In this document: positions 7,142 through 16,324 of the stretch, piece by piece
How positions within the stretch are numbered: position 1 is the first letter of the stretch
How the letters are laid out: each line of letters opens with the position of its first letter
Source of the DNA: Coprothermobacter platensis DSM 11748
GTDB taxonomy: Bacteria; Coprothermobacterota; Coprothermobacteria; Coprothermobacterales; Coprothermobacteraceae
NCBI RefSeq assembly: GCF_000378005.1
Contig: NZ_KB899040.1
Location: forward strand, 501,468 to 565,467
Reading direction: 5' to 3'
Length of the DNA stretch: 64,000 bases
Program-made: the position numbers and the translations under genes
The notes under the pieces: model-generated
What the model saw: only the letters and a program-made list of their open reading frames with translations
The model's database searches: none
Told to the model about the DNA's origin: nothing

Positions 7142-8475
7142 GCTGGAAGCAAGAGCAAGAAATTGACAAAATAAAAGCCAGCGAACGGTGGCTCCAGGAG
7201 CCTCGGTTTTTTGGTGATGATACAGAATTGGTTGTGTTTCCTGGCAGCTACAGTATTGGTGTAGCCAACCTTGGATATCAGTTTTTGCTTGGCCGTTTGA
7301 TACATGCAGGAAAGTCGTTTGATCGTTTTTTCATAGACACATCGCTGCCTGATAGCATTAGCTTTGATACAAAAAGACCTATACTGGATTTCCCGCGATG
7401 GGATGTTACTCTTCCTTTTGAAGACAATTTGCTTCAGCTAATAAAGTTGCTGCAAAGATTAAACCTGCCTCTACAAGGTTCAATGCGCCAGTATCCAATA
7501 ATAAATATCGGTGGACCAATGACGTTCATTAATCCTGCACTGATATCTTTTATAGCCAACGAGATGTATGCTGGCGAGGCTGATGATGACTGGCCGGAAG
7601 TTCGCGAGACAACGGAATGGAAATTGTCTGCGCATTTCGGGGTAAATTCTGTGGTTACTGGTCCCAGGAGCGTATTCAAAAATAGTATCTTAATTGAGGT
7701 AGCGAGAGGTTGTATGTGGCAATGTAAGTTTTGCCTTTACAGACGAGCTTACGGGCGCATACGATTTGTTTCCAAAGAACGTGTTATGGAGACAATAAGC
7801 AGTGCCAAAGCGAAAGGCTTTGATAAGGTAGGGCTTATTGCTGCTAATGTTAGTGATGTTCCGTGGATTGGAGAAATACTTCAATTCTGTGAACAAAAAA
7901 ATGTCAGTGTTAGTGTTTCCTCTCTGGCTGTGGAAACGTTGTCTGAGGAAATGATGCACGCACTCAAGGGACTCGGTGTCGACCAGTTAACGGTAGCGGT
8001 GGAGCATGGCGATGAAAAAACCAGGCAGCAACTCGGTAAACCTTTTACTGATGATGAACTGGTAGATACGTTAAAAGCTGCAGAATCCAATGGGTTTAGA
8101 AGTGTAAAACTTTATTTCATTAACGGTATAACTGATGATTGGTCGTTTAACGCTTGTAGCGCGGCATCCTTACTAAATCGTTTGTGCGAATCGGTCAATA
8201 TGAAAATACGTGTTTCTATGTCCGTTTTTGTACCTAAACCGGGTACTCCTATGGAAGATGCCTTATTTCCCGCACAGAAAGATGTGGAAGAAGAGCGCAA
8301 GTTTTTAGTAAGCAATTGTCCTCATGTGGAATTTACCTTTGAACCATATTACGAAGCGCGGAAAGAGTTCGTGTTAGGGCGGCTTCTTCCTGAAGATTTG
8401 TCATTGTTCTCATCGTTACTTAAGGAGAATGGAGAGCGCAAAGCAATTAAGTTTTTTGCTGAGAAATACGCTTAA
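7138..8475 (+). CDS. Radical SAM protein of unknown substrate
   Basis: The 445-residue product has a [4Fe-4S]-binding CX3CX2C motif (C192, C196, C199 in RGCMWQCKFCLYRR), the mark of radical S-adenosylmethionine enzymes. The region before it (residues about 30-150) resembles the N-terminal domain of the radical SAM group with the SYSIGVANLGYQFL and INIGGPMTFINPAL patterns, related to B12-binding types. The C-terminal half has the usual barrel motifs, including VSVSSLAVETL and GVDQLTVAVEHGDE. Substrate cannot be told. It overlaps ftsZ by 4 bases (ATGA), which hints at co-expression with division genes. Confidence 0.75.
   Translation: MSWKQEQEIDKIKASERWLQEPRFFGDDTELVVFPGSYSIGVANLGYQFLLGRLIHAGKSFDRFFIDTSLPDSISFDTKRPILDFPRWDVTLPFEDNLLQLIKLLQRLNLPLQGSMRQYPIINIGGPMTFINPALISFIANEMYAGEADDDWPEVRETTEWKLSAHFGVNSVVTGPRSVFKNSILIEVARGCMWQCKFCLYRRAYGRIRFVSKERVMETISSAKAKGFDKVGLIAANVSDVPWIGEILQFCEQKNVSVSVSSLAVETLSEEMMHALKGLGVDQLTVAVEHGDEKTRQQLGKPFTDDELVDTLKAAESNGFRSVKLYFINGITDDWSFNACSAASLLNRLCESVNMKIRVSMSVFVPKPGTPMEDALFPAQKDVEEERKFLVSNCPHVEFTFEPYYEARKEFVLGRLLPEDLSLFSSLLKENGERKAIKFFAEKYA
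7190..7212 (+). terminator. Weak terminator-like hairpin in the radical SAM gene
   Basis: GGCTC (7190-7194) pairs with GAGCC (7198-7202) around a CAG loop. After four bases comes a run of six T (7207-7212). It lies about 50-75 bases into the gene. The stem is only 5 bp and the T-run is set back, so this is a weak candidate listed for comparison with the stronger ones at 998, 29686, 34473 and 50443. Confidence 0.2.
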
Positions 8476-8598
8476 TTAGAGTGTTATCATATAGTTATTA
8501 CGAGACCTTTTACAGGCTTTGATGTATAAAACAAAAATGTTTTGTTTTGGCAATACATGTTAGGACTTTTACAAAACAGTTATGCGGGAGGAAACTAT

Positions 8599-11322
8599 AT
8601 GGCAAAGGAAAAAGGAAAGTACGACAGTACGATTAACTTGCCTCAACCTGTCTTGCGGATGAAGGCCAATTTACCTCAGACAGAGGAAAACTGGCTTGAG
8701 TTTTGGCAGGAAAATCATATCTATGAAAAGGCACTGGAACAGAGAAAAGGGAACTCCGTTTTTGTTTTGCATGATGGTCCACCTTATGCCAACGGCGATA
8801 TCCATTTAGGCACTGCTCTTAACAAAGTTCTAAAAGACGCGGTGAACAAATACAAACTGTTGAAGGGTTTTAAGACACCGTATGTGCCTGGTTGGGATAC
8901 ACATGGTCTGCCTATTGAGCAACAGGTGACAAAACAGACAAAGGTCAATCCGGACGATGTCGCGATTACTGAATGGAGAGATAAATGTCGCGATTTCGCG
9001 CTTTCTTATATAGATAAACAGATGAAAAGTTTCAAGCGTTTAGGTGTTTTCGGTTTGTGGGATAACTACTATGCCACGTTTAAACCTGAATACGAAGGTA
9101 AAGAGTTGGAAGTACTTGCCGATTTAGTTGAGAAGGGTTTTGTAGTGAGGAAAAGGCGTCCTGTTTACTGGTGCCCTCATTGCAAGACGACGTTGGCAGA
9201 GGCAGAAATTGAGTACAAAGAGATATCTTCTCCATCCATTTATGTGAGTTTTCCAGCGAAAAACGGTGATTTTAAGGTGATTGCGTGGACCACTACACCG
9301 TGGACTCTTCCAGACAACGTCGCACTCGCATTCAATCCTGAAGAAAACTACGTCTTTGTAAAAGTGGACGGAGAAACGTTTGTCGTTGCAGAGAAGCGTT
9401 TGTCAGATGTAGCAAAAGTACTTGAGTGGAAGAACTACGAGGTGATTGCTTCAAAGCCAGGTTCAGCGTTTGAAAGTGAACGATTTGAACATCCCATTTA
9501 CGGAGATAAAGAAACAGTTGGCATAACTGCTGATTATGTTGCTATGGATGAAGGTACAGGTATTGTACATATTGCTCCAGGGCACGGAGAAGAGGACTAT
9601 AGTGTCTGGGAAGAAAAAGGCATTTCTGATTTCCCCATGATGATTGATGATAACGGCAGATTTACTGACCAAGCAGGATTCCTTTCTGGCATGTTTTATG
9701 AGGATGCGAATGATGTCATATTATCGTTTCTGAGCGAACGCGGAAAGTTATTGCATAAGGGCAGTATCACGCATTCTTATCCTCATTGTTGGCGGTGCCA
9801 TAACCCTGTCATTTTCAGGGCTCTCAGCCAGTGGTTCATCGACGTGGATCTATATAGGCAGGATGCGCTGGATGCACTGGACAAGACACGCTGGATTCCA
9901 GAAGGCTCCGATGTACGAATTCGGGACATGATAAAGAGTAGGCCTGATTGGTGCCTGAGCAGGCAAAGGATTTGGGGTGTACCGATACCGTCGGTGCGGT
10001 GTACTCACTGCGGCCGTTCCATATTAGACCCACGTGTTGTTAGAAACGTGGCGCAATCCGTAAGAAAAAGTGGTTCAAATGTTTGGTACTCTGAGCCGTT
10101 GGAAACATTCCTACCACCCAAATTTAAGTGCCCTGATTGTGGAGGAACCGACTTTGAAAAGGAATATGATATTTTGGATGTGTGGTTCGACAGCGGAGTA
10201 AGTCATTATTCAGTTCTTGAACAGTATCCAGATTTGAAATGGCCTGCGGATTTGTATCTTGAAGGTTACGACCAACATCGAGGCTGGTTCCAGACAAGCC
10301 TGCTTACGGCTGTACCTTTGAAAGGTGAAGCTCCTTTTGCATCTGTGCTGTCGCATGGGTTTGTACTAGATGAATCTGGTCGAGCGATGTCAAAAAGTGT
10401 TGGAAATGTTATTGACCCATTAAAGGTTGTTGGCGAAACAGGAGCAGACGTACTTCGGCTTGCCCTTTTAATGAGCGACTTTACTGCCGACATACAGGTG
10501 GGGCAGAATATTCTGAACCAAGCATCCGAGATTTATAAGAAGATAAGAAATACCTTCAGATTCATGGAAGGCAATCTGTTTGACTTTAAGGACGTTGATG
10601 CAGTGCCTTTCGATGAAATGAAAGCTATCGACAGATGGATTTTAGCTCGTTGGAGCGAAATGAAGAAACGCCTTTCAGCTTCGTTCGATGCTTATGAGTT
10701 CTATAGTTTTGTAAGTATTTTCCACAGTTTTTGTGTGAAGGAACTAAGTTCCATTTACCTTGACGCAATAAAAAGCAGACTTTATATGAGAAAACCAGGG
10801 CACAAAGACAGAAGAAGTGCTCAGACAGCGCTTGCTGTCATGGCTAAGGAATTTCCCATACTCATTGCACCAATATTAACGTTTACGGCTGAGGAAATGT
10901 GGCAGGCTCTCAGAAGCCATGATTTAGTTAGCGAAGAATCTGTTTACCTTGCTGACTGGCCAGATTTTAATTTTGAACTTAGCGATAAAGAAAATGATTT
11001 TTGGGAGAATGCCCTGGAGCTACGAGAAAAAGCAAATGAGCTTATGGAAAAGCTAAGGCAGAATAAAGAAATCGGCCATTCTTTGGATGCCTCAGTTACT
11101 ATTTATGGAAGCGGTGCAGATTTTCTAAGCCCCGCTGAGTGGTCTGAGCTATTGGTAGTGTCCTCTGCTGATGTGCATAGTGAAGGTAAGGAATGGGATG
11201 TAGAAGTAAATAAAGCAGAAGGCGAAAAGTGTGCCAGATGCTGGAGGATTAGAGAAGATGTTGGCCTGGATGACCAACACCCAGAAATATGCGGCGAGTG
11301 TTTAGACGATATAACTGGCTAA
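8599..11322 (+). CDS. ileS: Isoleucyl-tRNA synthetase
   Basis: IleS charges tRNA-Ile and edits mischarged valine. The start is the ATG at 8599, preceded by GGGAGGA (8586-8592); an in-frame TTG at 8542 has no such site. The 907-residue product has the class I HLGT motif (69-72), the AMSKS signature (596-600), the editing domain between them and a C-terminal zinc finger (CARC ... CGEC). The 123-base gap upstream holds an A/T-rich inverted repeat (8528-8543). It has no recognisable T-box, which often controls ileS in Firmicutes. The 3' end overlaps lspA by 34 bases. Confidence 0.97.
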   Translation: MAKEKGKYDSTINLPQPVLRMKANLPQTEENWLEFWQENHIYEKALEQRKGNSVFVLHDGPPYANGDIHLGTALNKVLKDAVNKYKLLKGFKTPYVPGWDTHGLPIEQQVTKQTKVNPDDVAITEWRDKCRDFALSYIDKQMKSFKRLGVFGLWDNYYATFKPEYEGKELEVLADLVEKGFVVRKRRPVYWCPHCKTTLAEAEIEYKEISSPSIYVSFPAKNGDFKVIAWTTTPWTLPDNVALAFNPEENYVFVKVDGETFVVAEKRLSDVAKVLEWKNYEVIASKPGSAFESERFEHPIYGDKETVGITADYVAMDEGTGIVHIAPGHGEEDYSVWEEKGISDFPMMIDDNGRFTDQAGFLSGMFYEDANDVILSFLSERGKLLHKGSITHSYPHCWRCHNPVIFRALSQWFIDVDLYRQDALDALDKTRWIPEGSDVRIRDMIKSRPDWCLSRQRIWGVPIPSVRCTHCGRSILDPRVVRNVAQSVRKSGSNVWYSEPLETFLPPKFKCPDCGGTDFEKEYDILDVWFDSGVSHYSVLEQYPDLKWPADLYLEGYDQHRGWFQTSLLTAVPLKGEAPFASVLSHGFVLDESGRAMSKSVGNVIDPLKVVGETGADVLRLALLMSDFTADIQVGQNILNQASEIYKKIRNTFRFMEGNLFDFKDVDAVPFDEMKAIDRWILARWSEMKKRLSASFDAYEFYSFVSIFHSFCVKELSSIYLDAIKSRLYMRKPGHKDRRSAQTALAVMAKEFPILIAPILTFTAEEMWQALRSHDLVSEESVYLADWPDFNFELSDKENDFWENALELREKANELMEKLRQNKEIGHSLDASVTIYGSGADFLSPAEWSELLVVSSADVHSEGKEWDVEVNKAEGEKCARCWRIREDVGLDDQHPEICGECLDDITG

Positions 11323-11678
11323 TACTGGGTATTTATGGGTTAGTCGTGGATAGGATATCGAAGTCTGCAATCCTTTACGCGGCTAGCCCTTATGTGTTAA
11401 ATCAGGGCGTTTCATTTGGCGTCAGTTTCGGGCAAGGCACTACTATTCTTGTCATATTTGCTGTTATTTTGCTGCTGTGGGTTGCACTTAGTGAGAAAAA
11501 GTACCTTTGGTTATCTCTTTTTGGCGCATTAGGTAATGTCCTTGATAGGTTTATTTATGGTGGTGTTATAGATTTTATACACATGGGGAGTTTTCCATGG
11601 TTCAATGTGGCAGATTTTCTCATTACTTTAGGGCTTGTGCTATGGGCGATGAAGCAGTTAGGGTTATTAGCGGAATAG
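11289..11678 (+). CDS. lspA: Lipoprotein signal peptidase (signal peptidase II)
   Basis: LspA is a four-helix membrane aspartyl protease that cleaves signal peptides of lipidated prolipoproteins. In 129 residues it shows VLNQGVSFG, GALGNVLDRFIYGGVIDF and FNVADF; the likely catalytic pair is D95 and D109. It is short for the family (about 150-170), mostly at the N-terminus. The start overlaps ileS by 34 bases; ATG 11289 or GTG 11298 are both possible and neither has a strong ribosome site, so coupling is likely. It overlaps rluD by 37 bases. Confidence 0.88.
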   Translation: MRRVFRRYNWLILGIYGLVVDRISKSAILYAASPYVLNQGVSFGVSFGQGTTILVIFAVILLLWVALSEKKYLWLSLFGALGNVLDRFIYGGVIDFIHMGSFPWFNVADFLITLGLVLWAMKQLGLLAE

Positions 11679-12592
11679 CCGACCTTGATGGAAGGCTAGA
11701 CATTGCACTCATGGACCTCATAGATGATGAGGGTATATCCAGAAGCTGGGTACAGAGGTGCATAAAGTCAGGCCTTGTTCAAGTGAACGGTAAAACTGCT
11801 GAAAAATCTTCACAACATGTGCATCCGGGTGACCGCTTGCAAATCACGTTAGAACCGAGGACAACAGAACTATTACCCATGGATGTTGCATACGAGGTTG
11901 TTTATCGTGATCAGTATATGGCTGTTGTAAACAAACCACCTCATTTAGTGGTTCATCCAGCGCCCAGTGTTCGAGGTGCTACCTTGTGCCATGGTTTATT
12001 AAAAGACTTTCCAGAAATTAAAGATGTTGGTAGTCCAGAGCGACCGGGAATTGTGCATCGCCTGGACAAAGATACATCAGGTTTAATGCTTGTTGCTTTG
12101 AACATCGATAGTTATATGCGCTTGATTAAAATGATTGCTTCGAAAGAAGTCATAAGAAAGTATCTTGTGGCTGTTCTTGGAAAAGTAGACGCTCCGTTTC
12201 AGGTCAACGCACCTATAGGACGGGACGAAAGAAATCCTACGCGAATGGCTGTCACAGAAACAGGTAAATTTGCCTATACCAGTTTTAAACCGCTTGCTCA
12301 AGCTTCCAACAATGTGACATTATTGGAGGCATCTTTGGGAACAGGTAGGACCCATCAGATCAGAGTTCATCTACGTTATAGAAACCTTTATGTGCTTGGT
12401 GATGAAACATATGGAAATGCTGAAAGTTCCATGCTAGCTCCACGAGTTTTTTTGCATAGTTACTTTGTCCAATTTCAGCATCCTATAACCGGTGAAGTGC
12501 TATGCTTTACATGTCCACTTCCCGATGATTTGAAAAACGCTTGGGACAATTTAGGAGGCGATAGTATTGTATACCCTTCGATTTGTGCGTGA
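11642..12592 (+). CDS. rluD: RluA/RluD-family 23S rRNA pseudouridine synthase
   Basis: The enzyme isomerises uridines in 23S rRNA. The 316-residue product starts with an S4 RNA-binding domain (about 20-65, SRSWVQRCIKSG...VNG). The catalytic motif GIVHRLDKDTSGLML, with its catalytic Asp, follows, and then GRTHQIRVHL. ATG 11642 is chosen because homology begins soon after it; the upstream extension to 11597 lies wholly inside lspA. lspA-rluD is a common Firmicutes pair. Which RluA-family uridine is modified cannot be read from sequence; RluD type is favoured by the S4 domain. Confidence 0.9.
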   Translation: MGDEAVRVISGIADLDGRLDIALMDLIDDEGISRSWVQRCIKSGLVQVNGKTAEKSSQHVHPGDRLQITLEPRTTELLPMDVAYEVVYRDQYMAVVNKPPHLVVHPAPSVRGATLCHGLLKDFPEIKDVGSPERPGIVHRLDKDTSGLMLVALNIDSYMRLIKMIASKEVIRKYLVAVLGKVDAPFQVNAPIGRDERNPTRMAVTETGKFAYTSFKPLAQASNNVTLLEASLGTGRTHQIRVHLRYRNLYVLGDETYGNAESSMLAPRVFLHSYFVQFQHPITGEVLCFTCPLPDDLKNAWDNLGGDSIVYPSICA

Positions 12593-13823
12593 TAACGAGA
12601 AAGATTTACGTGAGGCATTAAGAAAGAGACAAAGTGATGCGTTTATTCTCGATCAAATACTCGCTTTGGATGATCAGCGTAGAAGCGAAGTTACGGCTTT
12701 ACAAGAGCTCAATACAAAACGTAACGAATTAACGGCTGTGGTTGCTCAGAAGAAGAAAAACAAAGAAGATGCGCCAAATGAAATTGCTTTGCTTAAAGAA
12801 CTAAAAGATTCTGTCAATTCTAAAGAGGCCATTGTTAGTGAGCTCGATGGAAAGATTAGAGAACTCCTTATGCAACTTCCGAATATTCCTGACAGTTCTG
12901 TTCCAGAGGGCAAAGATTCTTCCGATAATGTGGAGATACGACGATGGGGTGAACCACGACAGTTCTCTTTCGAACCAAGACCGCATTGGGAAATTGGCGA
13001 AAGCATGGGTATCCTTGATTTCGATCGTGCAGCAAAGATATCTGGTTCACGTTTTGTTGCTTACAGGGGTTTAGGGGCCTTACTGGAACTTTCACTTATA
13101 AACCTGATGGTTTGGACACATGTAAATGAGCATGGGTACACCTTTGTTTTTCCGCCTTATTTAGTTAAAGAAGAGACAGCTTTCGCTACAGGTCATTTGC
13201 CTAAGTTTAAAGATGAAATGTACTACTGCCCGGAAGATAATCTTTATTTAATACCCACTGCTGAACTTCCTATGATCGCTTACCATGGCGGCGAAGTACT
13301 TAACGAAAGTGAGTTGCCCAAGCGTTATGTTGCATACTCCGCGTGTTTCCGTAGAGAAGCTGGTGCTGCTGGGAAAGATACGCGAGGGCTTATAAGACGT
13401 CATCAATTCAACAAGGTCGAGCTAATAAAAATCGTTAAGCCTGAAAACTCATTCGATGAGTTGGAATCACTGGTGCAAGATGCTGAATCCATACTTCAGA
13501 TGCTGAACCTGCCTTATCGTGTTATTGTGCTATGCACAGGCGATATGGGTTTTTCTTCTGCAAAAACGTATGATATAGAAGTTTGGATGCCTTCCTATGG
13601 TCGTTATGTAGAAATATCTTCTTGTTCCAATACCACTGCATTCCAATCACGTCGGGCTAACGTAAGAATGCGTCGACCAGATGGAACAATGGATTTTCCA
13701 CATATGCTGAACGGATCTGGATTAGCGGTGGGTAGGACGGTGGCCGCTATTATGGAAAACTATCAAAAAGAAGATGGGACGTTTGAATTGCCTGCGGCAC
13801 TGCAACAGTTTATGAAGTTATAA
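12567..13823 (+). CDS. serS: Seryl-tRNA synthetase
   Basis: SerS charges tRNA-Ser and tRNA-Sec. The 418-residue product has the N-terminal antiparallel coiled-coil arm (about 30-105, rich in K and E) that grips the tRNA. The class II core includes the motif 2 region CFRREAGAAGKDTRGLIRRHQF and motif 3 LNGSGLAVGRTVAAI. The start is a TTG with a strong AGGAGG at 12553-12558; this explains an otherwise odd codon choice. It overlaps rluD by 26 bases. It converges with the penicillin-binding protein gene, with only 4 bases between stop codons. Confidence 0.97.
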   Translation: MYTLRFVRDNEKDLREALRKRQSDAFILDQILALDDQRRSEVTALQELNTKRNELTAVVAQKKKNKEDAPNEIALLKELKDSVNSKEAIVSELDGKIRELLMQLPNIPDSSVPEGKDSSDNVEIRRWGEPRQFSFEPRPHWEIGESMGILDFDRAAKISGSRFVAYRGLGALLELSLINLMVWTHVNEHGYTFVFPPYLVKEETAFATGHLPKFKDEMYYCPEDNLYLIPTAELPMIAYHGGEVLNESELPKRYVAYSACFRREAGAAGKDTRGLIRRHQFNKVELIKIVKPENSFDELESLVQDAESILQMLNLPYRVIVLCTGDMGFSSAKTYDIEVWMPSYGRYVEISSCSNTTAFQSRRANVRMRRPDGTMDFPHMLNGSGLAVGRTVAAIMENYQKEDGTFELPAALQQFMKL

Positions 13824-13825
13824 AA

Positions 13826-13845
13826 AGCTAAGGTGTGTAACCTTT
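13826..13845 (-). terminator. Possible weak terminator for the minus-strand PBP gene
   Basis: On the minus strand a 5-bp stem AAGGT/ACCTT with a short loop ends at the PBP stop and is followed, after AGC, by five T. The stem is short, so this is a weak candidate. It would also separate the converging serS and PBP transcripts. Confidence 0.2.
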
Positions 13846-15291
13846 AAAGAGCATTACGTCGCGGACGACTTGCCTAAACCAAGGAGCCGCGACGTAAACA
13901 GCCAACGAAGGACTGATGTTGGCAGGTCGGTCTATGCTCACGAGCAAAATCATCTGTGGATTGTCACCGGGTAGTATTCCCACGTATGAATACAATCTAT
14001 CGGTTTGTGTGTACTGCCCATTTACTGGAACCTGTGCGGTTCCTGATTTCGCAGCCACATTAAAGTATTTACCCTTGTATGGAACAGCAGCAGCAGATAC
14101 TGTCGGTGTGGCTATAGTCTTCATTATGTTTCTAACGATGCGAGCAGATTCTGCACTTACTACTCTGGTGGGCGTGGCAGTAGGAAACTCTATCCGCTGC
14201 CCATCCACACTTATGCTTTTGACCAGACGCAAATCGTAAAGCAGGCCATCGTTTGCTATAGCTGTATAAGCACGCAAGAACTGTAACGGCGTAAGAGCTA
14301 CACCTTGACCAAAGCCTGCGTTTAGAATACTTGCTATAGCATTTTGTGGCAAAATTGACGTTGCTTCTCCTGGGAAATTCAAGGCTGGTTTATCCATTTC
14401 ATACTTTTTAAAACCTTCTATCAATCTTTGATAACCTACTCTCTTTGCCACGTTAGCCATATAAATATTGCTCGATTGTTGCAGAGCCCGTGTGATATCC
14501 ACTGTACCTAAGTATTTCCAATCTTTTATTGTTATTCCGTCGATTTGTACAACTCCGGGTGAATATACTGTGTATGATGTATCGATGGCTCCTATGTCCA
14601 ATGCCCAGGCCATTACCAGGGGTTTAAAAATCGATCCTGGTTCGAAAAGTTCTTGATAAACAGGAGAAGAACCTGTCTTGTTTTTTGTGTAAGCAGAAGC
14701 TGCCAAAACGTCTCCTTTGTTTGATATTACCGTTATCCATGCACGCTGCGGATTGAGTTCTTGAGCAATCTGGGCAACATACTTGTCAGTAATATTCTGT
14801 ATGCCAGCATCAATTGTTGTCTCCACCAGTGGTTGCGTTGCCGTCTTCGAAAATGAATAGCGTGTTCCGAGAACCATGCCCAAAGCAGATTCTAAACCTG
14901 TGTCGCCGCCCGGGGCGTGGGTGCCTATGATGTACTGAACGTTCTTTGCTTGCTGACGTTCTTCTCTAAGCTCAACCCAAGCGTATGGTGTATCAACATA
15001 AACATGCGGTAACGATGTGATTTCGCTGCATTTTAAGCCCAAGGTTTTCTCAAGATTTTCATTGCAACTATCTCCAAGAAGCGCTTTCGGACCCCAAATC
15101 CGTTTTGTTATGGAAGAACTGTTATATGCAATCAGACCACCTGAAGACGTTATGGAACCTCTCAATACCAGAGAAGGAGACAACGGCTTTTCTGCCTGAT
15201 CGTGAATGAATTCTGTAGAGGAAAAGACAGATAAGAACATTATTACAAAAGCCGAGAACAGAAGCAGTGGTATCATTATGTAACGTTTCAC
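13828..15291 (-). CDS. Class B penicillin-binding protein (FtsI/PBP2-like transpeptidase)
   Basis: This is a membrane-anchored D,D-transpeptidase that cross-links peptidoglycan. It has one N-terminal membrane segment after KR and an extracellular transpeptidase domain. All three active-site motifs are present: SIFK (Ser220, Lys223, counted from GTG 15291), SSN (273-275) and KSGT (415-418). At 487 residues it is small for FtsI. Its likely partner in the window is FtsW, but it sits alone on the minus strand, divergent from the pfkB gene. Start is uncertain: TTG 15315, GTG 15291 and ATG 15276 are in frame and none has a ribosome site. GTG gives the most typical MKRY-membrane N-terminus. Confidence 0.85.
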   Translation of the reverse strand: MKRYIMIPLLLFSAFVIMFLSVFSSTEFIHDQAEKPLSPSLVLRGSITSSGGLIAYNSSSITKRIWGPKALLGDSCNENLEKTLGLKCSEITSLPHVYVDTPYAWVELREERQQAKNVQYIIGTHAPGGDTGLESALGMVLGTRYSFSKTATQPLVETTIDAGIQNITDKYVAQIAQELNPQRAWITVISNKGDVLAASAYTKNKTGSSPVYQELFEPGSIFKPLVMAWALDIGAIDTSYTVYSPGVVQIDGITIKDWKYLGTVDITRALQQSSNIYMANVAKRVGYQRLIEGFKKYEMDKPALNFPGEATSILPQNAIASILNAGFGQGVALTPLQFLRAYTAIANDGLLYDLRLVKSISVDGQRIEFPTATPTRVVSAESARIVRNIMKTIATPTVSAAAVPYKGKYFNVAAKSGTAQVPVNGQYTQTDRLYSYVGILPGDNPQMILLVSIDRPANISPSLAVYVAAPWFRQVVRDVMLFKGYTP

Positions 15292-15294
15292 GTT

Positions 15295-15300
15295 TATAAT
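15295..15300 (+). promoter_or_regulatory. -10 box for the PfkB-family gene
   Basis: A perfect TATAAT lies 36 bases before the ATG at 15336, so a transcript would start near 15307 and carry the AAGGAGG site at 15323-15329. No convincing -35 box is seen. The complementary strand reads ATTATA and could serve the divergent PBP gene. Confidence 0.45.
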
Positions 15301-15335
15301 GTTAGCATGAAGCAAGGAAAGAAAGGAGGGATGTC

Positions 15336-16271
15336 ATGATTATAACGGTAACCCTTAATCCAGCTATTGACATGTGGCTGACTGTTTCCAGTTTGCAGAA
15401 AGGGCAGTTCGTTAGATCTGAAAAAGAACGTCTCAACGCTGGAGGAAAAGGCGTAATTATAGCTCGCATTCTGCAAAAGCTAAATATGGGACCAGTGGTG
15501 GCATCCGGCATTCTGGCAGGTAGGACAGGCTTGAGCTTGGAGGATTACCTTTCCAGAGAAAAAGTTCCGGCGAATTTTGTCTTTTTGCCAGGTTTTGATA
15601 CGAGATTAAACATCGAAATCGTGGATAATTCTGACGGATCGGTCACACAAATTAATACCAGCGGGCCTTCTGTGGCTGAAGAACATGTTAATCAACTTCT
15701 TGATAACATTGGACGCATTAGCCACGTCTCCGACGTAGTTGTTCTGGCAGGGCAAGTGCCATCGGGTCTACCTGAGGATATTTATCAAAAGATGGCGGAC
15801 ACGTTGACAAAGAAAGGTCTAAAAGTGGTTGTCAACTCAGGTGCCCAATTTGTAAATCCCATTTTAGAATCCAACAATGCTGTGAGCGTTGTATTGGACC
15901 CAAAGGGCCCCAATGGGTATCAGGCTACATCTTTGGACGATGAAATTGAGTTGGTAAAGAAGTATTTAGGTGACAGACCTGTGCTTAGCTTTTCTTTGTC
16001 CAATACAGAAAACGTCATCGGAATGAATGGAAATATCTATCATGTCCGCATCCTTAATCCGAACATAAGGACACTGTGGGGTGCGAACTCCGCTTTAGCT
16101 GCAGGTTTGATCCGTGGTATTCATGAAAATGTGAAGCCTGAGGATGCAGTAAGCACTGCTATGGCTATGGCTTATTACATGGCTCGCGACCCTTGGGCAC
16201 TGTTTGACAACACAGCTCCATTGGATGAAATAAACAAACTTAGGGACTCCATCGAAGTTAGGAAGATTTAA
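15336..16271 (+). CDS. PfkB-family sugar kinase homologue with a degenerate active site
   Basis: The fold is that of 1-phosphofructokinase/tagatose-6-phosphate kinase: N-terminal NPAIDMWL, AGGKG (35-39), and the family length of 311. Key residues are missing. The C-terminal anion-hole and catalytic motif, normally GAGD(S/A), reads WGANSALAAG (248-257), with no Asp anywhere in it. The Asn that follows GGKG-x in true kinases is Ile41. The SxGxxG segment is also lost. It is therefore probably not a kinase, or a very altered one; it could bind a sugar phosphate or nucleotide as a sensor. Strong ribosome site AAGGAGG at 15323-15329; a hairpin terminator follows. Confidence 0.7.
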   Translation: MIITVTLNPAIDMWLTVSSLQKGQFVRSEKERLNAGGKGVIIARILQKLNMGPVVASGILAGRTGLSLEDYLSREKVPANFVFLPGFDTRLNIEIVDNSDGSVTQINTSGPSVAEEHVNQLLDNIGRISHVSDVVVLAGQVPSGLPEDIYQKMADTLTKKGLKVVVNSGAQFVNPILESNNAVSVVLDPKGPNGYQATSLDDEIELVKKYLGDRPVLSFSLSNTENVIGMNGNIYHVRILNPNIRTLWGANSALAAGLIRGIHENVKPEDAVSTAMAMAYYMARDPWALFDNTAPLDEINKLRDSIEVRKI

Positions 16272-16286
16272 TAATTTTCCTTACGT

Positions 16287-16309
16287 GGAGCCCCTGAGGT
16301 AGGGGCTCC
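16287..16309 (+). terminator. Hairpin terminator after the PfkB-family gene
   Basis: Perfect 9-bp GC-rich arms GGAGCCCCT (16287-16295) and AGGGGCTCC (16301-16309) enclose the loop GAGGT. It stands in the 53-base gap between two convergent genes. Only TT follows on the plus strand and no T-run on the minus strand, so it is strong as a hairpin but poor as a classic intrinsic terminator. Confidence 0.65.
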
Positions 16310-16324
16310 TTAAGAGCTAAATTG

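Noticed and set aside
8476-8598. T-box riboswitch upstream of ileS
   Set aside because: The gap is only 123 bases and has no specifier loop or conserved T-box sequence. Only a 6-bp A/T-rich inverted repeat (8528-8543) is present.
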